From contig OZ020585.1 of assembly GCA_963971535.1 (NCBI GenBank), positions 152,646,103-152,710,102 of the forward strand: a stretch of DNA of 64,000 nt, given 5' to 3'. Below are positions 35,664-46,729 of the stretch, piece by piece. Source of the DNA: Notolepis coatsorum (Eukaryota > Chordata > Actinopteri > Aulopiformes > Paralepididae). The position numbers and the translations under genes were made by a program. The first letter of the stretch is position 1; every line of letters begins with the position of its first letter. The notes under the pieces are model-generated. The model searched no databases. It was not told the DNA's origin and saw nothing but the letters and a program-made list of their open reading frames with translations.

Positions 35664-37700
35664 GAAATGGTGCCGTTCTTCCCATCCTTTGTGTCTCTCC
35701 CTGAAAAGGTGCGGTAGGGTCTTGTCATATGTATCATATCTGGACCTTGCTGTGTGTTGGGGACACGGGGCAAAGAGCTGGGGTGTTGCTGCGTTTGGAG
35801 TTATAAACGAGGGGCTTGTTGTCTGAATGGAGGAGAGAGAAGGACAGGATGAAGGTTGGTTGTGTACGCCACTGTTTGGGGCCCACGGTGAATATGGCTT
35901 CTGCATGCAGGGTTGGGGGTGCGGTGTCTTAGGTTAGGATGTCCGGAGGTATGACGATCGCGCTTGTTGTGCAGTGAACATGCAAACGTGGGCTTTTTGT
36001 GTTTGTATGTTCATTCAGACACAGGAGGCCGGTCTCGGCCCAGCGGGCCACGGGGGTTGGGTTGGTTAACTCGTATGGAATATACTTTATGAACTGTACG
36101 GGGAAGTTGGAGTAATTACAAGGCCTCATGTTATAGTAATGTGATTGCATATTGGTGCCGCACAGGATATCTGGTCATGTTATAACGGGGGTGGCGTCGC
36201 ATGACGGCAGGTAAAAGGCTTTTCTTGCTAGGAAGCACGGTTATTCTGGTGTATACGACAGGAGCGCGTTCTGAGTATGTAATTGCCCTAAGATTATTCT
36301 CAGGAAGAGGGCGCGGGTAAGTTGGGGAGATTTGATTGTTCTGAAATGGAAAGAGAGCTGTGTCCAATGTGCATTATGACCCTGCTTGTAGCCACAGAAT
36401 AGGCGGGACGGGGACCGTGAGTGGGTCAGTATGGGCATAAATGCGTCGGGCTAAGGGCTCTGTTGCTATTTCAGAACATGCAAGTCAAGTATGGTGAAAG
36501 ATTGTTAGACCCTGGCATGATCAGCGCAGGATGGTCTGTGCGATTGCAGGATTAAAACGTAGTAATTAATGGAAGTGTAGGGTGCCGGCGTGTTCAGGGT
36601 GCGTTGTACGTTCTACGGTAGAATTATAGCACAATAATTAAATGTAGATATATTTGCCGTCCTTAGGCATAGTATCATTTTTAATCTTGAGCGAAACCGG
36701 CCTGTTAATTGATTACGTTCGCTGTGATACAAAAACAATTCAGTCGAAATGACTGATAAAGTACTTAATGGTTGTATGGGGACTATGGCTATGGTTAGGA
36801 ATTGTATGGGGGACTATGGCTGTGGTTATGAATGATTGACAAAACGTAGGAGCGTATTGTTATTTTGTTATGATATTTTGATGACCAACGACGATAGGTC
36901 GGAGGCGAGTCCTACTGTTGGCTGGGGCTAGCTAGCTTAGCTCTGTGGAAAAGTCCGCGGTGAAACTGGGGACGTTACAATGGCGTTATGAGAGGATTGA
37001 TTAAACACTGTGGCGGCGATTACAAGTAAGAGGCGGATTGAGACGCAGGCTGGCGAAATTGTGGCCGTTTTGAGGGTTATTATTGATGCGGTAGCGATAG
37101 TGTATGATGTTAAGGATTCGCTGCTTGGTGACGTCATGGTGTTGTGGGGAGTATGTAACGTTCGCGGTGCTATGGAGTGAGGCGGAGTAGGTAGGAGAAA
37201 GGATTCGTGTTGAACTATATGTGCGGCGTTGGTCGGTGTAAATGTTTTAAAAATTATTTTCTGTTAGAGTGGTTGGTTATTTTAAGCTTGTGTGAGTTGT
37301 TTATGCTTTGGTTGGTACTGAGCGAATTGCGTGGATGAACGGATCTTGAAAGGCGCGGCTCCCGTGAGGGCCTTGAACGTCGCATTAGAGCTGGCTAAAG
37401 CTAGTTAGCTTGCATGCCATTGTTTTGTGGCGTTTGCGGGCGGCAGACGTTACGTTTCGAGTTTTGAGAGTGATGTTGGGGAAGGGGTAGATAACGTGAT
37501 GAATGTCGTGGCAGATTATGAATATCGGGGCATGTTATGAATGTCGTGGCAGATTTTGGTTGTCGCAAACGACGTTATAACAGCCGCTTCGGGTGCCACT
37601 GCGCATGCGCGGTACAACATGGATTGGGTCTAGTGCATTCGGAGTAGTTCGCTCGGGGGACAGGAATAACGGGTAAGAGAATATTCTGCATTATGTAATA
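35664..37700. other. Left interior of the 13.7-kb LTR element, noncoding
   Basis: Starts with the TGGTGCCGT primer-binding-like site, whose first nine bases fit a tRNA-His type. The rest is G- and T-rich on the plus strand and poor in C, with no frame I can recognise. A possible splice donor (CGGGTAAGAG) lies near 37672. Confidence 0.55.
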
Positions 37701-38417
37701 TGGTTATATGTGACCCCGACCAGTGCTATAGCCTACATGTCTATTTTTTCATTTTCCAGATTTTTCCAGATTGTGAAAGTACAGAATGTAAGCTTTCAAA
37801 TGATGTGTCATACTTTGAAATCTGAGAATGTTATTATTGTGATGTGCTAATTTTAAATCTTGTAGCAGTCTTTTTTCCCCAAAGACCTAAGCAGAGAAAA
37901 CAGCTCTTAAAGATTTGACACCTTTTGCCAGGATTCTGCTGGGCGTAAACAATACCTCCCAGCCACACCTCTCCCCTGAATAGTATTAACATAATTAAGT
38001 GCTGTGACAGCCATTCTGACAGATCAGATACAAAATCAAACATTTTCTATTGTAGTAGTAATATAACTACTAGTCTGAATAATGTATATTTCAGTTATTG
38101 AATTGAAAACCTTTATTTATGTATTCCAATATCTGTTTTATTGATTAATGATATATTTTGAAAGAATGCAGGTTATAGCTGTATAAAACAAATGTCTGTC
38201 CCATTGTACCAATCAATGGGATATATTGCATGTTGGCTATAATGATTTTATAAAAAAGAGAGAGATTAAATGCATGGCCATATATTTATACATTCATGTG
38301 ACATCACAGCATATTCTTTGTATAGCCCAGTGTTTCCTGAAAACAGATATGTACAGTGTTCAAGTTATACATCTATCATTACACAATTACAAGTCGGCAC
38401 TCCACCCAATGATCCAA
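37701..38417. other. AT-rich interior spacer
   Basis: No recognised gene. Composition is more balanced than in the left interior, suggesting that nested or captured DNA starts about here. Confidence 0.4.
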
Positions 38418-39228
38418 CCGTGGCAGTGTTAGTGCCATGCTCTACCCGTTGAGCTACAGTGAATGAAACCCCTAACCCTGGCAGTCTTAGTGCCATGCTC
38501 TACCCGTTGAGCTACAGTGAATGAAACCCCTAACCGTGGCAGTGTTAGTGCCATGATCTCCTTTGAGCTACAGTGAATGAAACCCCTAACCCTGGCAGTC
38601 TTAGTGCCATGATCTCTGTTGAGCTACAGTGAATGAAACCCCTAACCCTGGCAGTGTTAGTGCCATGCTCTACCCGTTGAGCTACAGTGAATGAAACCCC
38701 TAACCGTGGCAGTCTTAGTGCCATGATCTCCGTTGAGCTACAGTGAATGAAACCCCTAACCCTGGCAGTGTTAGTGCCATGCTCTACCCGTTGAGCTACA
38801 GTGAATGAAACCCCTAACCGTGGCAGTGTTAGTGCCATGCTCTACCCGTTGAGCTACAGTGAATGAAACCCCTAACCGTGGCAGTGTTAGTGCCATGCTC
38901 TACCCGTTGAGCTACAGTGAATGAAACCCCTAACCGTGGCAGTGTTAGTGCCATGATCTCCGTTGAGCTACAGTGAATGAAACCCCTAACCCTGGCAGTG
39001 TTAGTGCCATGCTCTACCCGTTGAGCTACAGTGAATGAAACCCCTAACCGTGGCAGTGTTAGTGCCATGATCTCCGTTGAGCTACAGTGAATGAAACCCC
39101 TAACCCTGGCAGTGTTAGTGCCATGCTCTACCCGTTGAGCTACAGTGAATGAAACCCCTAACCGTGGCAGTCTTAGTGCCATGATCTCCGTTGAGCTACA
39201 GTGAATGAAACCCCTAACCCTGGCACCC
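38418..39228 (-). repeat. Tandem array of 14 tRNA-SINE-head-like units
   Basis: Units of 59 or 56 bp alternate. Read on the minus strand each carries TAGCTCAACGGGTAGAGCA, which is A-box-like, and GGTTAGGGGTTTCATTC, which is a degenerate B box. That is the D-arm to T-arm part of a tRNA-derived SINE head. Two variants (GCTCTACCCGTTGAG and GATCTCCGTTGAG on the plus strand) largely alternate. No SINE body follows any unit. Confidence 0.8.
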
Positions 39229-39344
39229 ATAGAGCTATACAGGGTCACTATAATTATAATAGGATTGGCTGCTTGACTAAAAGTCCCAACTTTTTCAAGT
39301 CTCTGTGAAGCCTGTCTAAATGCAGAAACAGCTGTGTACAAAGT

Positions 39345-40545
39345 TCAAGATTAAAGAGGTTTATTTGTCACATACATACCAGGGCATACCGTGAAATGCC
39401 GGTGGCCATGCCCGCATCGATTGTGCAATAATAAAATACATAAACAGGTAATAAGAAGGCATAAGATGTGCATGATAAAAATAGACATGCTAATACAGTT
39501 TCAACTCTGTCATTATGCTATACTACAATAATCTAAACTATACAAGAACCACATCGGTTCTTTCCTTTAAAGTGACCTTTCCATTTAGTTTAAAGTGACA
39601 TTTTTTTTTAATTCATTGCATACATACCAGGGCATACAGTGAAATGCAATAATACAAGTAATAAGAATAAGACATATCAGGTATATTTGATTTGATTTGA
39701 TTTTATTAGGGATCCCCATTAGCTGGTGCGATAGCAACCAGCTAGTCTTCCTGGGGTCCACACACAAAAAAACACAAAAACAATCACTATTGCAAAAAAC
39801 TAAATTATTAAAAGTCAGTACACACAATGCATAATGAACCTACTGTAACAATTAATATAGCAAAAATTACATTAGTGTAAAACAAAAACAAAAAATTACT
39901 TTACAGTGTTAAAAACAATTTAAAAACAATTTAAGATTCTTTTTAAAAGTGAATCTACTGTAAATGCAGCAGAGGTTCCGAGGCAGGCCATTCCACAGAG
40001 TTAATGCTCTAAAAATAAAGGATCTCCCCAGAGCGCTGGTTCTAGGACCTGGCAATTCAAGCTGCCCACTACTGGAACCTCTAGTGTAATGCTCGTGCAC
40101 AGTATTACTAAAAACAATCTGATTATGTATAAAAACAGGAGTCTTACTGCTCATGACCAACTTGAACAGCACAAGTATATTAAAAGACAATCTATTTTCA
40201 ACGTTAAGCCAAGAGAGGCGGGCATGCATACGGCTCACATTAGACCTTAGTGAGCAGCCCAGTACCAAACGTGCTGCCCTGTTCTGGACCACCTGGAGCT
40301 TCCTGAGGTCACCACTGGCAGCAGATGACCACATCGCAGAGCAATAGTCAAGATGACATAAAACTAAACTTTGCACTATCTGACATAAAAGGGGACGGGC
40401 AACAAAAGAAGCACATTTCCTGGAAATACCAATTGCTCTTCCCATTTTTAAAACAATATAATTAATATGCTGAGTCCAAGTGCAATCCAGCATCACTCCA
40501 AGGAGTTTAGTACTTTCAACTTGTTGAACTGCTGAATTACACAAG
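39345..40545 (-). mobile_element. LINE C-terminal half and 3' tails, minus strand
   Basis: 40544-39909 is an open 211-residue frame covering the reverse-transcriptase C-terminal part (STKLLGVMLDCTWTQHI, LVLCHLDYCSAMW, QNRAARLVLGC, LTLWNGLPRN), followed by a 3' tail with TTAGGGATCCCCATTAGCTG typical of fish L2/CR1-like LINEs. 39345-39665 holds two related CATACATACCAGGGCATAC tails of another LINE. 5'-truncated. Confidence 0.75.
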
Positions 40546-40639
40546 TTTAAATGAAGCTTTTATATGTACAAGAGTTTTACAAAAGCTTTTACTCTACAAG
40601 AACCACTCCTGTTCTTGTTTAATTTTTTTAAAGTGACCT

Positions 40640-40735
40640 TACATTGTGAGCGTGTGCAGCATGAGTGTGTGTGTGTGTTCATGTTAAAGTGACTGCTAGT
40701 ACAGTGTGTGTGTGTGTGTGTGTGTGTGCTCTACA
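40640..40735. repeat. (GT)n microsatellites
   Basis: Two GT runs around 40664-40678 and 40704-40728. Confidence 0.9.
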
Positions 40736-41134
40736 TCCATGTGTCTTCTCCATGGTATCTAACATCGTACAGTCTTCTTGTTCTGAGGTGCTCTAGACGT
40801 TGGGAGTGGGCATGTAATGTCTTTTGCGTCATCAGAACAGTATTGTCTTATCTCCTTATAAAGATATTCCTGTCGGTCGTTGTCTAGACCAGGTGGGGGG
40901 AGGACAGGAAAACCAGAGATGGTTGGGTAGCGTTTTGGGTCTTTCAACAGCTGAAACGTGAATGGCTCTGTATCGTCACAGTGTAATTTTGCCGTCACCA
41001 TGCCAGGACTGTTGGCATCGAAGCTGAAGTGCTGGTATTTCTTTATTTGTGGGAATCTTTTGAAGAAGCCTCCCAGATGTCGCATTCTCTGTCAACAAGG
41101 GCCAGATGTTTTAACTGCACCTGGATGAAAGCAT

Positions 41135-41410
41135 GAATGAATGAAAACGTTATTTAACAGATTGCAGAATGGGTACAACACAGTACGGCTCAATACACAC
41201 ACACACACACACACGGCTAATGAGGTGGCAGTGCTCAGTTATCCTCAGGTTATCCTAATGTCATGTGTGTTGAAGCTAGGGCTGGGCGATATGGCCATGC
41301 CGCAGTATTTGCCTGCGTCCACCTCTTGTTTGATGTGGTCATTCAAATAGAGAAGGCATGTGTCAGTGGAGTGGGATGTTCTGAAGCCAGATTGGAATTC
41401 GTAGATTAGA
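41135..41410 (-). mobile_element. LINE fragment inside the gutted gene
   Basis: About 41410-41287 on the minus strand reads EFQSGFRTSHSTDTCLLYLN, a reverse-transcriptase segment. It is followed by a short CTAGGGCTGGGCGATATGGCC hAT-like piece and the 3' tail of the same LINE family (CAGATTGCAGAATGGGTACA), ending in ATGAATGA repeats at 41135. Contains a (CA)n run near 41194-41214. Confidence 0.6.
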
Positions 41411-41689
41411 TAGTAGTAGTGTAGTAGTGAAAGTAGACTGTACACACCTGGAGTTTCTCCACCTGCAACTTCTCTGGCCTTCCCGCGGCTTGCTGTAATT
41501 GGTGATTGTTGGAGTAGCATTGAGAACACAGATCTGTCCTGGGTTGTGTGATCATTATCTGCGGAAGGAGTGCTTTCCACAACCGAAGGAAGGATCTCTG
41601 ACCAACAACACGAAATCTCCCGCGGTGTGAGGCCATCTGTCGCGCATCGCTGATCCTAAACAAAAATGTTAACAATAGGGAAGAGAATT

Positions 41690-41905
41690 AACGAATGAAA
41701 TACACACATTGTACACACTGTATCTGTATGTCATGTATGTCATATATTATGTTATGATGAATTGAAAATGGGGGACCCTGATGTAAACAAGATGAAAGTC
41801 TTTCTCTGGTCTGCATCCCCTTAACAATTGTATGTATTGAGCTGTACTGTACTGTACCCATTCTGCAATCTGTTAATAAACTTTTCAATCAATCAATCAA
41901 TCACT
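41690..41905 (+). mobile_element. LINE 3' tail, plus strand, in intron 1
   Basis: GAAAATGGGGGACCCTGATG to CCCATTCTGCAATCTGTTAA, ending in (CAAT)n near 41885-41903. Same family as the tails at 41135, 43180 and 48386, in opposite orientation. Confidence 0.75.
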
Positions 41906-42719
41906 CTTGTTTACATTCAGGTGTAGTTTTTAAGAATCCCTATCCTAGCGATGTGCATTACAAAATGGCCGCACAAAAACTACACTACCCAGAATATCCA
42001 AAATGGACGCCCTCGCCGGGTAGAATAGGATTTGACGACTATCTCTAGACTTTAACACCTATTTAAACCGATTTATTGCTATTGCTAAACATACATATAC
42101 GTCCAATACAATACATCTACGTCCAATACAATATACAAGCATAAAGACACTTACCCATAAATGAAACAGAACGTTGGACGACAGACAACAACGTCGTGAA
42201 ATCTGTATGTTGTCCTCGAAGCCACACGGACAGCGTTTACTCTTTGTACTTTTCGTCTTCTCTGAAACATTTTGGCATGTTCCAATAATGGACAACAGAC
42301 ACATGTCCCTTTCTCTTGGTGTCAACGACGCGGTGTCCAATCGGTTTTGGTAAATTAGCTCAACAAGACAGGGCAGATCGTTCTGAATTTTCCTTTCGGC
42401 GCGCCTGGCACTTGCAGTCGAAAGCGTGTATCTTTCGGAGTTCCTCTTCAAGTTGTTGTCACCGAAGTAGTCCGTGATGTGGTCACTCATTAACGCCGAG
42501 GAGTCTATACTCATTCCATCTCTTCCTCTATTAAGAGCAACTGATAATCTTTGTGCGGCCATGTCGATGTTATCTAAGCAGCAAACAAGTGTTGTGGGCT
42601 ACAGAGGTGCTGTGAATTATAAACACCAGACAGTGTGGGGGCGTACCTCACATAACAGCAGCCTTTCACATGCAAAAATAGGGCAGCCGGAGGGAACAGC
42701 CCCCAGAGCTTCGTGAGAG

Positions 42720-43179
42720 ACGATCATAGTATGTCTCAAGGAGCCATTTTTAAACACAATTTAAACACAATTAGAGTTATTATATATGTTCGCTGTTATA
42801 CTAAATATGTTCTTCAACCCTCGAACTGTAAGTATATATATAAAAAAAAAAAAACGGAAATGAAAAAAAAAATAAAAATAAAAATACTTTCCATTCTCGT
42901 CAGGAACCTGGATCGCCGAGTTGTAGGCTCGCACGCTGGGCGGAGTCACATATTTGTATATTGTGCATTGTATTTTTGTGTAAGCAGGGGAAGGGATGTA
43001 ACATGTATAGTGGTTAGGTTAGGGGAGATAGTCATTGAGGGTTTACTTAGGCTGCAAACAATACAGTGAGCCTATTGAGGAGAAATGAAATAATGGATAC
43101 ATTGCCTATGATAAATCTGGGGTTCACAATCCGGCTATAACTGGGTAGATTGTATTATTGTCTTTGATGCACAGGGGTA
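42720..43179. other. Unassigned interior segment with A-rich run
   Basis: Contains an A-rich stretch at 42840-42888. No gene recognised. Composition shifts back toward the G-rich, C-poor pattern after about 42900. Confidence 0.4.
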
Positions 43180-43350
43180 TATTTTTAACCAGGGGGGATT
43201 GAGTAGGGATTGATACACAATTGTTAAGGGGATGCAGGCCAAAGGAAGACTTTTGTCTTGTTTACATCAGGGTCCCCCATTTTCAATTCATCAGATAGTC
43301 AGTACTGCTACAACTATACATTTATGACATACCAGATTTGCAAATTCAGT
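43180..43350 (-). mobile_element. LINE 3' tail, minus strand
   Basis: Reads ACACAATTGTTAAGGGGATG through TCAGGGTCCCCCATTTTCAA, the reverse complement of the tail at 41690-41905. Confidence 0.7.
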
Positions 43351-46300
43351 CACCCGTGTTAAAATACAACATAACTTTTATTGCATACATGATACACAGT
43401 TAACGGTAGTTTGAGAGTAGTTATAGGCTGAATTTGGAAAAATGCTCTACACTAGAGTTACATGTTGCTTGCAGTAAAATCAATTTATCACACGTGTATG
43501 AAGAAAGGAACATTTAGGACTAACCACTATAATGTTATGTTGAAATGAAACATGCTTACATGTATAATAATTAGAGTTGATGGGGTATTTCCAGTTTTTT
43601 AAATTTGTGTGACATGTACACTTGTAAGGTTGGAATAATGATGTTTTGTTTTATGTAGCTTGAATTAAGATGCTTGTATAGGATGCATTGATGTTGAAAT
43701 GTCAGATGTTGATACTTGTTATAGCTTTAATGACACCATTGATTTAAATAGGATAATGTTTATATTATTTGCTAAATGTTTTATAGTGGAATTTGATACA
43801 GGCCCAGTTGTGAAGCAGGATAATTTGCTGATGCTTGTTTTAGATTGTTAAATCTTTAATACACTGTTAAAATGTTGACACAAGCCTCCGACTTGTAGGA
43901 TAATTTATTGATGGAGGCTTGCTGCAATGACACATTTTGATATGGTTGTGTTTACAGTGATCGAAACGGTTGTTTTTATTAATCCTTAATGAGTTTCATT
44001 GCTATGTTGAAATACTGTTGGAATGTTATGTCTTTGAATGCCATTTGCAAATCCTTGGGTCACAGTGGGATAATTTAGTGACAGGGGGTTGTTTAGAAGC
44101 TGCTATGATGTAAGATTGTGTTTTGGCAGTTATTGTAAATGTTTGATAGATGATTTGTGTATGAAATGATTAATCCTTCTGTTGAGTTACAGGGAGGTCA
44201 CTGAAACTCACAGGAGTGACCCAGGCTATCTTTACTGAGCAGTAAACGGCCCAGGGGGGTCGTGTATACAACTGTTTACGATGGCTGTTCTTTTTATGAC
44301 AGGATGACGTGAGATTAGATGCAACAGGAGAGGGTCAGAGGTGAAGATGCAGGAGACAGTTGTGGAGTGAGAGAACAGTTGGCAGTTATTTTTATGACGG
44401 GGGAAATGTTGAGACAGGAAGCGTGCTAATACAGAACACAGGTGGGTGAGTGAGTGAGACGATCAGGGAGGTAGTCGTTCAATGGGATTATGACTTTTGG
44501 AGGGCTAGCTTTTTGGTTAGGGAGAATAGCGGTAGACTCTCAAGGTACTAGGAATGCTTTGAGGTTCTGTCGTTGAGGGAGAGTTCCTAGACTCTCTCTG
44601 GCAGTAGGTAGGAGTGTAGAAATTAAGTGTGAATTGTATTAGCCAGGGATGAGTGTAGCCTGATGAGAGAGTAGAAGAGATGAGCGCAGGGGAACTAACA
44701 TTGTTTGTCTGTCTGTTGGTTGATTAATGAGTGTATGAAAGGAAGTATATGTTTATAATATGAATGAAGCGTGGATGATGTTGAATTGTGATGTTTGATT
44801 GGGTCCTTTTGATTTCAGTGAATGATTGAGCTGGGGGTGGGGGCCAGGAAGCCCTAAATTACCCATTTACACACACACCCACACACAGGCACACGCACAC
44901 ACACACACGCACACATAGACACACGCACACACACACACAGACACACATAGACACACGCACACACACACACAGACACACACAGACACACACGCACAGACGC
45001 ACACATACAGGCACACACACACACATTCGGATCACACATACATACACACACACAACTTAGCTTTCACTTAAGGGGAAACTAGTCTTAGAAATGACAAAAA
45101 TGTGTTTAAGTAACCACTTGGGTTATACCGCAAATAGACCTGGGAATTATTGTCGCTTATCATTTGTTTCATATAATTTGTTTTACGGAGGGAGTTTGTT
45201 TTTATTACTTTCATTTTGGTTTGATTTCTTTTGAATGTCTTGTGTGGATGAGGGAATGAATTTAGATTTTTAGATTTCTTTTCTATTTTTAATCTTTAAA
45301 TTTAGATTTTTAGATTTATTTTCTATTTTTTCTATGATTGTGTGGCCTGAGCCTGTAGAGGGTGTCTGTGCTGGCTTGTGAGTTGTCAAAGTCACTGACA
45401 TGTGTGAAATGGAACGGTTGGATGATGAGATGTTGAATGTGTGGTGTTGGAAAACCTGTTTTTTAGTTTATTTTCATTGATTTACTGTTTTAGGTATGAA
45501 TGGTAATTGTTTGTGTGAAAATTGCAAGGCAGGTGATCGGGGGAGGTGTTGTATTTGAATATTAATTGGTGGTTTGTGTTTTTTCCCAATCTGTGTTACA
45601 TGATGTGGCGGGGGAGGACTGTTGAAAGAAGAGATGCATTGGATCCGATCGATGACAAGTTAAGTAGTGCCACCACGATTTGCATATGGAATTAATGGCT
45701 TCCCTTATTGAGTATGTTGACATATTGTGTAAAATGATTTGCTCTGTGCTTGTGTCTTCAACAGCTCAGAAAAGGGAGGGGAAAGGCAGAGCAACGCTGA
45801 GAGAGACATGAATACATTTCATTAGATTATGAGACGATGGTGTGAACCCGTTCAGTCAGTTCCTGTGGGAGATTGTTGGATTATGAAGAGAGGTCGCTTG
45901 GGACGCTGCCCCTCCTTCAATATAGCCCCGGATACAAAGGCCGGGGGTTTGAGACAAACCTCCAGACTGACAGAGTCGTTAGTCTGTAGATCCATGGAAA
46001 TACAGTCATGGGACAGGATATAACGAGGTCACAGGCCTACAAACATTGGCTTCGGCTGAGGCTGGCCGACATGGGGTGGAGGGGGGGGGGGGCGAAAACG
46101 GTCAGAGACTGTGCAACCAAAGCGTTGAACAAGGGCCTCTGTGTGATTGATTGGTATGTTGGACGGGAGGTGACTGAACGGTAACAACTGATATAGATTA
46201 TGACACAACGCAAGAGTACTAAACTAAACACATACACATAGGTAGGAGATTAGGGGTAGGTTATGGCCGACATGGTGAATGAAAGAAAATTTTCGTTGAA

Positions 46301-46729
46301 ATTCTGCTTTTCTCTGCCAAAACTGAGCTGTGGAAACAAGAAGTGACAAGTTTATGACCGTTATGTGTCATAAAAGGGGGGAGGATAGGTGGGAAGCAAT
46401 TAATTAAATGTGCAGACGTGATTGTACTATCTTAAAGAAAAAATTAGCAGGAAGAAGGGATTATTTCAGAGAATGAATGTAAAATGGAAAATTGTGATAC
46501 TAATGGATCTTGTCCTCCCCAGATCATGTAAACGGATACTGTAATTTTAAAGATTGTGATTGATTAGACTTTAAATGTGTAATGTTTAGATTGGAAAAAG
46601 AAAAATGTGAGAAAAAAGAAAAAATTGAGAAAATTTTGAAAAAATGATTTTTATTATTATATTGTATGGTTAGTATGAAAATCAAGTCAATATACAGTAT
46701 ATGACAATGTGAATTGCCAAAGTGGGGAA
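43351..46729. other. Right interior of the 13.7-kb LTR element, noncoding
   Basis: G exceeds C roughly twofold on the plus strand over long stretches (for example 44400-44700). A CA-rich microsatellite block lies at 44868-45056, and a G run near 46080. The end is A-rich, then AGTGGGGAA (46721-46729) as the polypurine tract. No coding frame is recognised. Confidence 0.55.

Larger units (their letters stand above)
40759..42562 (-). pseudogene. Gutted DUF7869-type (transposase-like) gene, antisense in the LTR element
   Basis: Three minus-strand exons with good splice borders. Exon 42562-42155 starts MAAQRLSVALNRGRDG and holds CPCGFEDNIQISRRCC. Exon 41655-41448 holds VVGQRSFLRLWKALLPQI and TDLCSQCYSNNHQLQQAAG. 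The last exon, 41088-40759, holds FFKRFPQIKKYQHFSF, LPPPGLDNDRQEYLY and ITCPLPTSRAP. From memory these match the N-terminal, zinc-binding middle and C-terminal parts of a metazoan family carrying a DUF7869 (DDE-like) domain. The central exons that should hold that domain are missing, replaced by LINE pieces. Family naming is by recognition, not by search. Confidence 0.55.

Noticed and set aside
38418-39228. CRISPR-like regular repeats
   Set aside because: The units are contiguous with no unique spacers, match a tRNA-SINE head, and the context is a vertebrate genome.
38545-39341. Long minus-strand frames with VSFTVAQRVEHGTNTARVRG repeats
   Set aside because: They are read-through of the tandem tRNA-like array and have no start or domain of their own.
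44854-45053. Cysteine/valine-rich minus-strand frames
   Set aside because: Translation of a CA-rich microsatellite.
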